Shown here one piece after another: positions 16,221-25,386 of a DNA stretch of 64,000 bases (within the stretch, counting starts at the first letter, position 1; each line of letters starts with the position of its first letter). Both the position numbers and the translations under genes were made by a program. The stretch covers positions 620,001-684,000 of the forward strand of contig NZ_JALGRF010000002.1 in the NCBI RefSeq assembly GCF_022815725.1, read 5' to 3'. The notes below the pieces were generated by a model. It saw only the letters and a list, made by a program, of their open reading frames with translations, was not told where the DNA came from and ran no database searches. This DNA is from Streptomyces sp. APSN-46.1. Lineage in GTDB: Bacteria; Actinomycetota; Actinomycetes; Streptomycetales; Streptomycetaceae.

Positions 16221-17246
16221 CTACCCGCCGAGGAAGCCGACGATGCCGTTCGCGATGCCTTCCGCTGCCTTCTGTCGCCACTCCGGACTCGTCAGCAGCG
16301 CCGCGTCCTTGGCGTCACGCATGTTGCCGCATTCGATGAACACCTTGGGGCGGGTCGAGAGATTGAGACCGCCGAGATCGTCCCGGACCACCAAACCGGT
16401 ACCGCCACCGAGGTAGTTGGCGGGGGAGGAGCCGGTGCTGCGGGCGAAGTTCCCGGCGATCCGCTCGCCCAGCGTCCGGGAGGGGCCGACGATCTTCGCG
16501 GTGTCCGCGGCCCCGCCCTTGACCGTGGCCGGGAGGATGAGGTGGAAGCCGCGGTTTCCGGCGGAGACGCCGTCCGCGTGGACGGAGACCACCGCGTCCG
16601 CGTTCGCCTCGTTGCCGATCCGGGCCCGTTCGTCGATGCAGGGGCCCCAGGGGCGGTCGGCGTCGTGGGTGAACACCACCTTGGCGCCCTTGGCTTCCAG
16701 GAGGGTGCGCGTCCGGCGGGACACGTCGAGGGTGAACTCCGCTTCCATGTAACCGGAGTTGGTGGTGGTGCCGGTGGTGTCGCACTCCTTGCGGTTGGTG
16801 CCGATGTCCACCTGCCGGTTGATCTCGGAGGTGTGCTTGAAGTTGCCGGTGTTGTGGCCGGGGTCGATGACGACGGTCCGGCCGGTCAGCGGGCCCTTGG
16901 CGGGCGGGGCCGCCGTGGCGGGCGCCGACGCGGACGCCGACGCGGACGCCGACGTGCCGGGGGAGGCGGGCGAGGGCGTGGTCGTACTGGGCTTCGCGTC
17001 CGCGGCGCCGTGGGAGCCGGCCGTGTGGGAGCCGGCGCTGTGGGAGGCGGGCAGTGCGATCGGCCGCGGCTCGGGCTCGTCGGGCCCGGCCCCGGTCAGC
17101 ACCTGGGTGAGCACCCACCCGGCCAGACAGGTCGGGGCGAGGGCGGCCACCGCGACGGCGAGGGTGGGGCGCCGGGTGAACCAGGGGCGGTCCGGGCTGA
17201 CCGCGGAGGCGGATTCGGGAGGCGGGGGGCTGTCGTCGTAGGGCAC
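16221..17246 (-). CDS. N-acetylmuramoyl-L-alanine amidase (amidase_3), membrane-anchored
   Basis: GTG start, 341 residues. A single N-terminal transmembrane helix (about 28-48, LAVAVAALAPTCLAGWVL) is followed by a low-complexity spacer with an SASASASASA run, then the amidase_3 domain. VVIDPGHNTGN holds the first zinc histidine, MEAEFTLDV the zinc glutamate, VSVHADGV the second histidine and VFIECGNMRD the catalytic glutamate. It cleaves the MurNAc-L-alanine amide bond of peptidoglycan outside the membrane, in cell-wall remodelling or sporulation. Length and domain order are normal for the family. Confidence 0.92.
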   Translation of the reverse strand: MPYDDSPPPPESASAVSPDRPWFTRRPTLAVAVAALAPTCLAGWVLTQVLTGAGPDEPEPRPIALPASHSAGSHTAGSHGAADAKPSTTTPSPASPGTSASASASASAPATAAPPAKGPLTGRTVVIDPGHNTGNFKHTSEINRQVDIGTNRKECDTTGTTTNSGYMEAEFTLDVSRRTRTLLEAKGAKVVFTHDADRPWGPCIDERARIGNEANADAVVSVHADGVSAGNRGFHLILPATVKGGAADTAKIVGPSRTLGERIAGNFARSTGSSPANYLGGGTGLVVRDDLGGLNLSTRPKVFIECGNMRDAKDAALLTSPEWRQKAAEGIANGIVGFLGG

Positions 17247-17355
17247 GTCGCGATGCTAGACCGGCTGCCCGCCGGGCGCCCGGACCGTGGGCCATCCGAG
17301 GGCGTGGTGTGTTTATCGGATCACGTGTCTGCGGTGTGGGCCCGCCCCCCGACGG

Positions 17356-18003
17356 TCAGATGCCGGAGCCGGTGCGGCGCAGCACGCGGAGCGAGTCGGT
17401 GACGGAGATCTCCTCGAAGGCGCCGGAGGCCAGGGCGCGGAGGTAGATCCGGTACGGGGCCTGGCCGCCGTCGGCCGGGTCCGGGAACACGTCGTGGATG
17501 ACGAGGGTGGCGCCCTCGGCGAGGTGCGGAGCCCAGCCCTCGTAGTCTCCGGTGGCGTGCTCGTCGGTGTGGCCGCCGTCGATGAAGACGAAGCCGAGCG
17601 GGCCGCCCCAGGTGGCGGCGACCTGCGGGGAGCGGCCCACGATCGCGATGACGTGGTCCTCCAGGCCCGCCTTGTGGAGGGTGCGGCGGAAGGTCGGGAG
17701 GGTGTCCATCAGGCCGATCTCCGGGTCCACGACGGTGGGGTCGTGGTACTCCCAGCCCGGCTGCTGCTCCTCGCTGCCGCGGTGGTGGTCGACGGTGATC
17801 GCGGCGACGCCGGCCTCGCGGGCGGCGTCGGCGAGCAGCAGGGTGGAGCGCCCGCAGTAGGTGCCGACCTCCAGGAGGGGCAGCCCGAGGGCCGCCGCCT
17901 CGGCGGCGGCCGCGTACAGGGCGAGGCCCTCGCGTACCGGCATGAAGCCCTTGGCGGCCTCGAAGGCGGCGAGGGTCTCCGGCTTGGGGGTGGCGGGGGC
18001 CAT
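17356..18003 (-). CDS. Class I SAM-dependent methyltransferase (Methyltransf_24 type)
   Basis: 215 residues from ATG at 18003. LPLLEVGTYCGRSTLLLADAA contains the glycine-rich SAM loop; ITVDHHRGSEEQQPGW holds the acidic motif II; GFVFIDGGHTDEHATGDYEGW is the FIDGxH signature of the Methyltransf_24/O-methyltransferase-like group, where D and H coordinate metal or substrate. Substrate unknown. It sits alone between the amidase and the isoprenyl synthase-like gene. Confidence 0.88.
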   Translation of the reverse strand: MAPATPKPETLAAFEAAKGFMPVREGLALYAAAAEAAALGLPLLEVGTYCGRSTLLLADAAREAGVAAITVDHHRGSEEQQPGWEYHDPTVVDPEIGLMDTLPTFRRTLHKAGLEDHVIAIVGRSPQVAATWGGPLGFVFIDGGHTDEHATGDYEGWAPHLAEGATLVIHDVFPDPADGGQAPYRIYLRALASGAFEEISVTDSLRVLRRTGSGI

Positions 18004-18131
18004 GGGGGTTCCTCCTGGGCAGCGGGTGGGGGCCCATGCTGCCTTACCGTCCGGTAGGGCGCCACGTCCGGGTCCCGATGGGCCCCGCTCTCCTGCCGAG
18101 GGCCGTCCGTTGGGCCGTCCGTTGGGCCGTT

Positions 18132-19136
18132 CTACGCGGAAACCGCCACCGCGGGGGCGGGGTGGGCCGTCAGGAGCATCCGGGCCGAGTGGTCCACGAG
18201 GCGGCGCAGTACGCCCGAGTACGTTCCGTCGCCCCCCAGTTCATCCAGAATCCGAGACGCTTCGCCGCGGAACTCGCGGAGGTCCTCACGGAACCGGTGG
18301 AGAACTTCCGGCGAGAGCAGTACGCGGGTGAGCTCCGACCTCGCCCGCGCGGAATTCCGTGCGGCGGTGTGCAGGGTGAGGATGTGCTCCCGGGAATCGG
18401 GTGAGGCGTCATCGAGCGCGCAGGTGAGCAGATAGGTGACCGTGCCGTTCAGGAGGTCCTCGCCCCGGCCGGACAGGATGTCCTCCTGATCGTTGAACAT
18501 CTGCCACAGGATGCCGAAGACATAACCGAACTCGCGCCATTTCGTTATTCTCTCGCCCCGCGCCCCGGACAATATCGCCGCCATTGCGGTGATCATTGAG
18601 AACGGCCCGCCGGACTTGCCGCGGTAAGCGGTGGTCACCGAACTCCGCGTGGCTCCTTCGGCGTTTCCGTCGATATCGCTCAGCTGGCCTTCGGTGCCGA
18701 CGATCCAGCCGGTGGCGATCTCGGCCGTCAGGGCGCTGTGGACGGGCGCCGGGGCCGGGAGGGACTGGATGATCTGGAGGGGGAGAATCGTTCCGCTGAT
18801 GACGGACGCGAGCATGGCCTCGTTTTCGCTGAGTCCGGGGGAAAGCGAAGTGCCGTGCCCGTCGGCCAGGTCGTCGAGAAAGCAGGCCGACGTCCACCAC
18901 AGCACGTGCAGGGCCGATATGGGGGTCGCGGGCCGGGGGTCGCCCGTCTCGACCGCGTGCACCAGCATGGGCAGTACGGACAGCGGATGCTTCAATTTCT
19001 GATGCCGCAGGAGTTTGACGACCGCGGTTTTGACCGCTTCCGACGCCGGGCCGAGCCGATCGAGAGCGACTTCCATCTCCGCGTCGATATCCATGGCGAC
19101 TTGCCGGTGAACGTCCACAAATGTCAGGCCACTCAC
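18132..19136 (-). CDS. Polyprenyl synthetase family protein (class I isoprenoid synthase fold)
   Basis: GTG at 19136 (GGAG upstream), 334 residues. The first Asp-rich motif is DDLAD at 88-92 and the second is NDQED at 215-219, with NGTVTYLL-like sequence after it, matching trans-isoprenyl diphosphate synthases though the second motif has Asn for the first Asp. GKSGGPF (173-179) stands where synthases have GKxG/A. Codon use is noticeably less G/C-biased than in neighbours (ATT, AAT, GAA, TAT frequent), suggesting acquisition by transfer. It may make a linear prenyl diphosphate or be a specialised prenyltransferase of the ComQ-like kind. It is divergent from the KstR-boxed acyl-CoA dehydrogenase. 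Confidence 0.8.
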   Translation of the reverse strand: MSGLTFVDVHRQVAMDIDAEMEVALDRLGPASEAVKTAVVKLLRHQKLKHPLSVLPMLVHAVETGDPRPATPISALHVLWWTSACFLDDLADGHGTSLSPGLSENEAMLASVISGTILPLQIIQSLPAPAPVHSALTAEIATGWIVGTEGQLSDIDGNAEGATRSSVTTAYRGKSGGPFSMITAMAAILSGARGERITKWREFGYVFGILWQMFNDQEDILSGRGEDLLNGTVTYLLTCALDDASPDSREHILTLHTAARNSARARSELTRVLLSPEVLHRFREDLREFRGEASRILDELGGDGTYSGVLRRLVDHSARMLLTAHPAPAVAVSA

Positions 19137-19288
19137 GTGTCGACTCCATTCTGAGAGTGAATTGGCGGCGACGGTGCGTCACCGATTCGATCATTCTGCA
19201 TGAAGGTGATCTAGAGCGATTTTCGGCCATGTCTTGATTCCGCCTCCCGGTGGCGAGGGATGGTGAGGGATCTGACCTTCCGTCAGAA

Positions 19289-19302
19289 TGGAACGTGTTC
19301 TA
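19289..19302. promoter_or_regulatory. KstR box upstream of the acyl-CoA dehydrogenase operon
   Basis: TGGAACGTGTTCTA is a full match to TnnAACnnGTTnnA. It is nested in a longer inverted repeat: GTCAGA (19283-19288) and TCTGAC (19303-19308) flank it symmetrically. It lies 71 bp before the ATG at 19374, within the likely promoter. Confidence 0.8.
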
Positions 19303-19373
19303 GTCTGACCGGCGACCAGGGGGGCACCGCCCAGCGGCAGCCGGGCGCGGCGGAGAAGGCGGCAGGGATCCGT

Positions 19374-21506
19374 ATGGGCATCGGAATCACGCGGGAACAG
19401 CGGGAGCTCGCCGAGGCCGTGCGCGGCTGGGTGGCGCGGGCCGTCCCGCCCGAGGAAGTGCGCAAGCTGCTCGACACGCCGCCGCGGACCGGGGCGCGGC
19501 CCGCCTACTGGGACGCGCTCACCGAGTCCGGCCTGCTCGCCCCGCACCTGGAGGGCGGGACCCTGCTCGACCTGGCCGTGGTGGTCGAGGAGGCCGCCCG
19601 GGCGGCGCTGCCCGGGGCGTACCTGCCGAGCGTGCTGGCCTCCGTACTGCTGGAGCGGGCCGGCGCCGAGCCGCTCGGCGGGCGGGTCGGGGCGGTCGCC
19701 CTCGGCCCCGGGAGCATGACGGCCGTCGCCGTCGAGGGCGGCGGACACCTGCTCGACGGCGACGCGCCGCCGGTGCTCGGCGCCGGCGAGGCCGATCTCG
19801 TACTCCTCGCCGCCGAGGCCGCGCACGGCACCCGCTGGTTCGCCGTCGACGCCGCCGCCCTGGCCATCCGTACGCACGAGAGCGCCGACCCGACGCGGCC
19901 CACCGCCGAGGTGCGGGCCCGCGGGGTCGCGGTCGCGCCAGGGCGGCTCCTGGAACTGGACGCGGCCCTGGTCCGCGACCTGGCCTGCGCCCTCTTCGCC
20001 GCCGACGCCTGCGGCACCGCGGCCCGGGCCCTGCACACCGCCGCCGAGTACGCCAAGGTGCGCGAGCAGTTCGGCCGGCCCATCGGGCGGTTCCAGGGCG
20101 TCAAACACCTCTGCGCCGACATGCTCGTCCGGCTGGAGCAGGCCCGGGCGCTCGCCTGGGACGCGGCGAACAGCATGGACGAGGCCCCGGAGGTGCGGTC
20201 GCTCGTGGCCGCGCTGGCCGCGGGAACCGCGCTCGACGCCGCCTACTCCTGCGCCAAGGACTGCATCCAGATCCTCGGCGGCATCGGCTTCACCTGGGAG
20301 CACGACGCCCACATCCACCTGCGCCGGGCCCTCGTGGCCCGCCAGCTCCTCGGATCCGGCGACGGGCACCGCCTGCGGGCCGTCCGGCTCGCGGCGGCCG
20401 GCGCCCGCCGGGAGCTGAGGACGGTACTCCCCGAGCGGGCCGAGGAGTACCGGGCGAAGGCCCGCGCCGCCATCGAGGACGCCCGCGGCCTCGACCCCGC
20501 CGCCGCGCGGCGGGTCCTGGCCCCCACCGGGTACGCGGCCCCCTACCTCCCGCCCCCGTACGGCCTCGGGGCCGGACCGGTCGAGCAGCTCGTGGTCCAG
20601 CAGGAGCTGCGGGACGCCGGGGTCAGGATCGCCGACCTCGGGATCGCCACCTGGGTGGTCCCCTCGCTGCTCGCCTACGGGACGCCGGCCCAGCGGGAGG
20701 CGTACGTACTCCCCACCCTGCGCGGGGAGCTGACCTGGTGCCAGCTCTTCTCGGAGCCGGGCGCGGGCTCCGACCTGGCCTCGCTGCGGACCAGGGCCGA
20801 GCGGACCGCGGCGGGCGGCTGGAGGATCAACGGACAGAAGGTGTGGACGAGTTCCGCGCACACCGCCGACTTCGGGATCCTGCTCGCGCGGACGGATCCG
20901 GCCGCGCCGAAGCACAAGGGGCTCGGTTACTTCGTCGTCGACATGAAACGGACCCCGGGCATCGACATCCGGCCGCTGAAGGAGATCACCGGCGAGGCCC
21001 TGTTCAACGAGGTCTACTTCGACGACGCCGACCTTCCGGCCGACGCCTTGGTGGGGGCGGCCGACGGCGGCTGGCGGGTCGCCCGGAACACGCTCGGGAA
21101 CGAGCGGGTCCACATGGCCGACCAGATGACCTTCAGCTCCGGCCTGGAGGCGCTGATCGCCCGCTCCGCCGGCCTGGACGGGGCCGCCCGGGCGCGGATC
21201 GGGGCGCTGGCCGCCGAGGCGCACGCGCTGGCCTGCATCGGGCTGCGCACCACGCTCTCGCAGGTGTCGGGACTGGAGCCGGGCGCGGGTGCGTCCGTAC
21301 GCAAGCTCGTGCAGACCCCGCACCAGCAGCGGACCGCGGAGCTCGCGCTCGAACTGCTGGGGCCGGCGGGCGCGGTGCGGGAGGGGGTGGGGGAGCGGGC
21401 GGTGCACGGGATGCTCATGTCCCGCTGCCTGACCATCGCCGGGGGCACCACACAGGTCCAGCTCAATGTCGTCGCCGAGCGGATTCTCGGCCTTCCCAGG
21501 GACTGA
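19374..21506 (+). CDS. Fused two-module acyl-CoA dehydrogenase
   Basis: ATG at 19374 gives 710 residues, about twice a normal acyl-CoA dehydrogenase. The N-terminal module (1-350) ends with the C-terminal-domain signature [20 protein letters not shown] and [21 protein letters not shown]. The C-terminal module (about 380-710) has [14 protein letters not shown] and [22 protein letters not shown] for FAD and substrate, and [16 protein letters not shown] near the end. In mycobacterial steroid degradation the equivalent enzymes are alpha2beta2 heterotetramers from two genes (ChsE-type); here both subunits are one chain. It would dehydrogenate a steroid- or branched-acyl-CoA side chain. A thiolase gene follows after 14 bp. 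Confidence 0.9.
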   Translation: MGIGITREQRELAEAVRGWVARAVPPEEVRKLLDTPPRTGARPAYWDALTESGLLAPHLEGGTLLDLAVVVEEAARAALPGAYLPSVLASVLLERAGAEPLGGRVGAVALGPGSMTAVAVEGGGHLLDGDAPPVLGAGEADLVLLAAEAAHGTRWFAVDAAALAIRTHESADPTRPTAEVRARGVAVAPGRLLELDAALVRDLACALFAADACGTAARALHTAAEYAKVREQFGRPIGRFQGVKHLCADMLVRLEQARALAWDAANSMDEAPEVRSLVAALAAGTALDAAYSCAKDCIQILGGIGFTWEHDAHIHLRRALVARQLLGSGDGHRLRAVRLAAAGARRELRTVLPERAEEYRAKARAAIEDARGLDPAAARRVLAPTGYAAPYLPPPYGLGAGPVEQLVVQQELRDAGVRIADLGIATWVVPSLLAYGTPAQREAYVLPTLRGELTWCQLFSEPGAGSDLASLRTRAERTAAGGWRINGQKVWTSSAHTADFGILLARTDPAAPKHKGLGYFVVDMKRTPGIDIRPLKEITGEALFNEVYFDDADLPADALVGAADGGWRVARNTLGNERVHMADQMTFSSGLEALIARSAGLDGAARARIGALAAEAHALACIGLRTTLSQVSGLEPGAGASVRKLVQTPHQQRTAELALELLGPAGAVREGVGERAVHGMLMSRCLTIAGGTTQVQLNVVAERILGLPRD

Positions 21507-21520
21507 AGGGGTACACGGAC

Positions 21521-22732
21521 ATGAAGTCGTACATCGTGGGCGTCGGCATGACGAAGTTCGAGAAGCCGGAGTCGAGGGACTGGCAGTACTGGGACATGGC
21601 GAAGGAGGCCGGTTCCGCGGCGCTCGCCGACGCGGGCGTGGCGTACGGGATGGTCGAGCAGGTTCCGGTGGGGTACTGCTTCCAGGCCTCCACGGCCGGG
21701 CAGCGGGCGGTGTACGAGCTGGGGCTGAGCGGGGTCCCGGTCTACAACGTGAACAACAACTGCGCGACGGGTTCGACGGCGCTGATGATGGCGCGGCAGT
21801 TCGTGGCGGGCGGGATCAGCGACTGCGTGCTCGCGCTGGGCTTCGAGAAGATGAAGCGGGGCGCGCTGGGCGGTGGGGCCGACGGCGGTGCCCGCGGCGG
21901 AGCCGCTGATGAATCCTTTAAGACGTCGCCGGTGGCCCGGCACTACGCGGTCATGGCCGCCGGGCACGGCTTCGAGATGTCCCCGCCGACCGCGCAGATC
22001 TTCGGGAACGCGGCGCGGGAGCACATGGAGCGGTACGGGACCACGGCCGCGCAGCTGGCGGCGGTGGGAGCGAAGAACCACCGGCACTCGGCGAACAACC
22101 CGAACGCGCAGTTCCAGGACGTGTACACGGTGGAGGAGATCCTCGCGGCGAAGCCGATCCACGACCCGCTGACGAAACTCCAGTGCTCGCCGACCTCGGA
22201 CGGGGCCGCGGCGGCGCTGGTGGTGTCGGAGCGGTTCGTGGTGCGGCACGGGCTGCACGACAAGGCGGTCGAGATCGTCGCGCAGTCGATGACGACGGAC
22301 ACGGAGGAGTCGTTCTCGTCGGGCTCGTGCATCGACGTGGTCGGCAAGCCGATGACGGCGGCGGCGGCCCGGCAGGTCTACGAGGCGTCGGGGCTCGGCA
22401 TCGAGGACGTGGACGTGGTCGAGCTCCACGACTGCTTCTCGATCAACGAGCTGCTGACGTACGAGGCGCTGGGCATGTGCGGGGAGGGCGCCGCCGGGAA
22501 GCTGGTGGAGAGCGGGGCCACCACGTACGGCGGCCGGTGGGTGGTCAACCCCTCGGGGGGCCTGATCTCGAAGGGGCACCCGCTGGGCGCGACGGGGCTC
22601 GCGCAGGCGGCGGAGCTGGCGTGGCAGCTGCGGGGCGAGGCCGGCCCCCGCCAGGTTCCCGGCGCCCGGGTCGGCCTGGCGCACAACATCGGCCTGGGCG
22701 GCGCGGCGGTGGTCACCCTGCTGCGGAAGTAA
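21521..22732 (+). CDS. SCPx-type thiolase (lipid-transfer protein)
   Basis: 403 residues from ATG 21521. The nucleophile is C81 in [32 protein letters not shown] and [19 protein letters not shown] carry the second active-site loops, and the C-terminus [21 protein letters not shown] is strikingly like the thiolase half of animal SCPx. No SCP2 sterol-carrier domain is attached. SCPx thiolases cleave 3-oxoacyl-CoAs with a 2-methyl branch, as in bile-acid side chains; mycobacterial Ltp proteins act in cholesterol side-chain removal. It forms an operon with the fused acyl-CoA dehydrogenase and supplies the last step of the spiral. Confidence 0.92.
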   Translation: MKSYIVGVGMTKFEKPESRDWQYWDMAKEAGSAALADAGVAYGMVEQVPVGYCFQASTAGQRAVYELGLSGVPVYNVNNNCATGSTALMMARQFVAGGISDCVLALGFEKMKRGALGGGADGGARGGAADESFKTSPVARHYAVMAAGHGFEMSPPTAQIFGNAAREHMERYGTTAAQLAAVGAKNHRHSANNPNAQFQDVYTVEEILAAKPIHDPLTKLQCSPTSDGAAAALVVSERFVVRHGLHDKAVEIVAQSMTTDTEESFSSGSCIDVVGKPMTAAAARQVYEASGLGIEDVDVVELHDCFSINELLTYEALGMCGEGAAGKLVESGATTYGGRWVVNPSGGLISKGHPLGATGLAQAAELAWQLRGEAGPRQVPGARVGLAHNIGLGGAAVVTLLRK

Positions 22733-22769
22733 CGGCCGGGTGCGGCGCCGCCGCCGGGGCTCCACCCGG

Positions 22770-23129
22770 CTACGGGCGGGTGAGGGCGGGGTCGATGACC
22801 GTTTCGCCGCGGGCCGCGCGGCGGATGGAGTCCGCGAGCTCTTCGATCGGGCCGTCCCGGAGGATCAGCCCCGCCGCGCCCGCGGCGAGGGCCGCCTCCG
22901 GCAGGCCCGGGTGCGCCGACCCCGTCAGGACCAGCACCCGGCACTCCGGATCCTCCGCCAGCAGCCCCGCCACCGCCGTGACCTCCTCGACCAGCGCCAC
23001 CGCCGGCCGGCCCATCGCGGAGGCCACCACCTCCAGGTCCGGCTGGAGCCCGAGACGGACCGCCAGCGGCGGGTTCGGCGGGTCCAGCAGCACCCGCAGG
23101 GATCGTTCGGTCCGGTGCGCAACGGGCAT
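22770..23129 (-). CDS. Stand-alone pseudo-receiver protein (NarL-type receiver without HTH)
   Basis: ATG at 23129 (GGGGTGG upstream) gives 119 residues. The fold pattern of a response-regulator receiver is visible: LRVLLD (beta1), CRVLVLTGSA with the conserved Thr (beta4), AALAAGAAGLILRDGPIEELADSIRRAARGE (beta5-alpha5, with Arg replacing the usual Lys). The phosphoacceptor strand reads VALVEEV with no aspartate at the usual place, and there is no DNA-binding domain. It is therefore likely a phosphorylation-independent receiver. It lies on the opposite strand between the two beta-oxidation operons. Confidence 0.7.
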   Translation of the reverse strand: MPVAHRTERSLRVLLDPPNPPLAVRLGLQPDLEVVASAMGRPAVALVEEVTAVAGLLAEDPECRVLVLTGSAHPGLPEAALAAGAAGLILRDGPIEELADSIRRAARGETVIDPALTRP

Positions 23130-23265
23130 TTCGTCCACCCCGTCAGGGTAGGGTCCCGCGCGCCGGACGACGTACAACACGCCTCAGCGAAAGTAAATCT
23201 GACGTGAAGTCAGGAGTCTTCCCAAGTGCTGGGGCGTGCGTTATACATTCCTTCACCGGTCCCAT

Positions 23266-23281
23266 CTAGAACGCGTTCTAG
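23266..23281. promoter_or_regulatory. Perfect palindromic KstR box upstream of the MaoC operon
   Basis: CTAGAACGCGTTCTAG is a 16-bp perfect palindrome and a full match to TnnAACnnGTTnnA. An additional half site (TAGAACGG) overlaps its right end. It lies about 105 bp upstream of the hydratase ATG. The rest of 23130-23386 holds no gene. Confidence 0.85.
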
Positions 23282-23386
23282 AACGGCGCGTGGGCGGCGG
23301 CCGGTCCCGCATGCGACCTCGGTGCGGCCGACGGTGCGGACGGCCGTGCCGAGGTCTTCCAAAGATCAAAAGGAGCAGCATCCTCA

Positions 23387-24265
23387 ATGCCGATCGATGC
23401 CGCCAAGGCCCTCGCCGCCGCCCCCCGCACGGGGGACATCGCCTGGGACCACAAGGACATCCAGCTCTACCACCTCGGCCTCGGCGCGGGCCTGCCCGCC
23501 ACCGACCCCGACGAGCTGCGCTACACCCTGGAGTCCAAGCTCCACGTCCTGCCCAGCTTCGCGACCGTCGCCGGCGCCGGAATGGCCATGCTGGGCGGCC
23601 TCTCCGCGCCCGGAATCGACGTCAACCTCGCCGCCGTCCTGCACGGCGGCCACTCCATCGAGCTGCACCGGCCGATCCCGGTCAAGGGCCTGGCCACCTC
23701 CAGCTCCAAGGTCGCCGCCGTCCACGACAAGGGGAAGGCGGCCGTGATCGTGCTGCGCTCCGCGGTCGCCGACGCCGACGGGCCGCTCTGGACCAGCGAC
23801 GCGCAGCTCTTCGTACGGGGAGAGGGCGGGTTCGGCGGGGACCGCGGGCCCTCCGTCAGGACCGAGCAGCCCGAGCGGGCTCCCGACCGCACCGTGGAGC
23901 GCCTCATCCGCGAGGAGCAGGCGCTCCTCTACCGCCTCTCCGGCGACTGGAACCCCCTGCACGCCGACCCCGAGTTCGCGAAGCTGGCCGGCTTCGACCG
24001 GCCGATCCTGCACGGCCTGTGCTCGTACGGGATGACCCTCAAGGCCGTCGTCGACACCGTCCTCGGCGGGGACGTGTCCCGGGTCCGCGCCTACCGCACG
24101 CGCTTCACCGGGATCGTCTTCCCCGGCGAGACCCTGCGCATCCGGATGTGGCAGGAGCCCGGCCGCGTCCTGGTGTCGGTGACCGCCGCCGACCGGGACG
24201 ACGCGCCGGTCCTCGCCGACACCGTCGTCGAAACCGTCGTCGAGACCGTCGTCGAACACGCGTAA
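23387..24265 (+). CDS. MaoC-family double-hotdog R-specific enoyl-CoA hydratase (HsdB-like)
   Basis: 292 residues. Both hotdog repeats are present; the C-terminal one carries the hydratase 2 motif LYRLSGDWNPLHADP with catalytic D187 and H192, followed by FDRPILHGLCSYGM. The N-terminus (IQLYHLGLGAG) and GEGGFGGDRGPS closely match mycobacterial Rv3538/HsdB, a KstR-regulated steroid enzyme, and the C-terminal hydratase domain of peroxisomal MFE-2. It hydrates trans-2-enoyl-CoA to the 3R-hydroxyacyl-CoA. First gene of a three-gene operon, preceded by a KstR palindrome. Confidence 0.92.
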   Translation: MPIDAAKALAAAPRTGDIAWDHKDIQLYHLGLGAGLPATDPDELRYTLESKLHVLPSFATVAGAGMAMLGGLSAPGIDVNLAAVLHGGHSIELHRPIPVKGLATSSSKVAAVHDKGKAAVIVLRSAVADADGPLWTSDAQLFVRGEGGFGGDRGPSVRTEQPERAPDRTVERLIREEQALLYRLSGDWNPLHADPEFAKLAGFDRPILHGLCSYGMTLKAVVDTVLGGDVSRVRAYRTRFTGIVFPGETLRIRMWQEPGRVLVSVTAADRDDAPVLADTVVETVVETVVEHA

Positions 24266-24286
24266 ATCCACAGAAGGAGCCGCACC

Positions 24287-25363
24287 GTGCGCGCAGCACT
24301 GCAGAGCGAGATCGGCCAGGACAAGCTCGAAGTGGTCGACGACATGGAGGCCGTGGGCCTCGGCCCCGGCAAGGTGAAGATCCGGATCAAGGCCACGGGG
24401 CTGTGCCACTCGGATCTCTCCGCGATGAGCGGCGTCCTGCCGCAGCCCGCCCCCTTCGTCCCGGGCCACGAGGGCTCCGGAGTGATCTCCGACGTCGGCG
24501 ACGGGGTGACCAGCCACAAGCCGGGCGACCGCGTCCTCGTCTGCTGGCTGCCGCCGTGCGGTCATTGTCCGTCCTGCAAGCGCGGCCAGGGCCACCTGTG
24601 TCTGGAGAGCCTGGTCAACGCGGGCACCCCCAACTTCCGCCGCGCGGGCGGCGACATCTTCGGCTTCGCCGCCACCGGCACCTTCGCCGAGGAACTCGTG
24701 GTCGACGCCAAGTGCGCCGTCCCGATCCCCGACGACCTGCCCTTCGACATCGCCGCGCTCATCGGCTGCGGCGTCACCACCGGCCTCGGCGCGGCCGTCA
24801 ACACCGCGAAGGTGGAGGCCGGGTCCTCGGTCGCCGTCATCGGCTGCGGCGGCGTCGGCATATCCGTCATCCAGGGCGCCAAGGTCCAGGGCGCGGCGCA
24901 GATCATCGCCGTCGATCCGGTGGAGTCGCGGCGCGAGGCCGCCCTGCGGTTCGGCGCCTCCGAGGCGGTCGCCCCGGACGCCTTCGACGATGCCAAGAAC
25001 CGGATCACCGGCGGCGAGGGCTTCGACTACGTCTTCGAGGTCGTCGGCAAGTCCGCCACCGCGCAGACCGCGTACAAGATGACCCGGCGCGGCGGCAGCG
25101 TGGTCATCGTCGGCGCGGGCGCCATGGACGACACCTTCCAGATCGACATGTTCTCGCTCTTCTTCGACGAGAAGAAGATCCTGCCGTCGATGTACGGGGG
25201 CGGGGACGTGCTCCGCTCCTACGAGCGCACCATCGCGCTGTGGCGGGCCGGCCGGGTGGACCTGGCGGGCCTGATCACCCACCGGGTGCACCTCGGAGAG
25301 ATCAACGACGCCCTCGACCAGATGCGTACGGGCGTGGCCCTGCGCACCTGCATCGAACTCTGA
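24287..25363 (+). CDS. Zinc-dependent medium-chain alcohol dehydrogenase
   Basis: GTG at 24287 after AGAAGGAGC, 21 bp behind the hydratase. 358 residues. Catalytic zinc ligands C40 (TGLCHSD) and H61-E62 (PGHEGSG), structural zinc cysteines C91, C94, C97 and C105 (CGHCPSC to HLC), Rossmann motif VIGCGGVGISVIQ. The class III-type sequence suits large hydrophobic alcohols or aldehydes. In this operon it probably oxidises a steroid- or terpenoid-derived alcohol to the aldehyde or ketone feeding beta-oxidation; the aldehyde dehydrogenase at 2339 could act next. Confidence 0.92.
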   Translation: MRAALQSEIGQDKLEVVDDMEAVGLGPGKVKIRIKATGLCHSDLSAMSGVLPQPAPFVPGHEGSGVISDVGDGVTSHKPGDRVLVCWLPPCGHCPSCKRGQGHLCLESLVNAGTPNFRRAGGDIFGFAATGTFAEELVVDAKCAVPIPDDLPFDIAALIGCGVTTGLGAAVNTAKVEAGSSVAVIGCGGVGISVIQGAKVQGAAQIIAVDPVESRREAALRFGASEAVAPDAFDDAKNRITGGEGFDYVFEVVGKSATAQTAYKMTRRGGSVVIVGAGAMDDTFQIDMFSLFFDEKKILPSMYGGGDVLRSYERTIALWRAGRVDLAGLITHRVHLGEINDALDQMRTGVALRTCIEL

Positions 25364-25386
25364 GAGCGATGAGAGGAATCCGGTAG

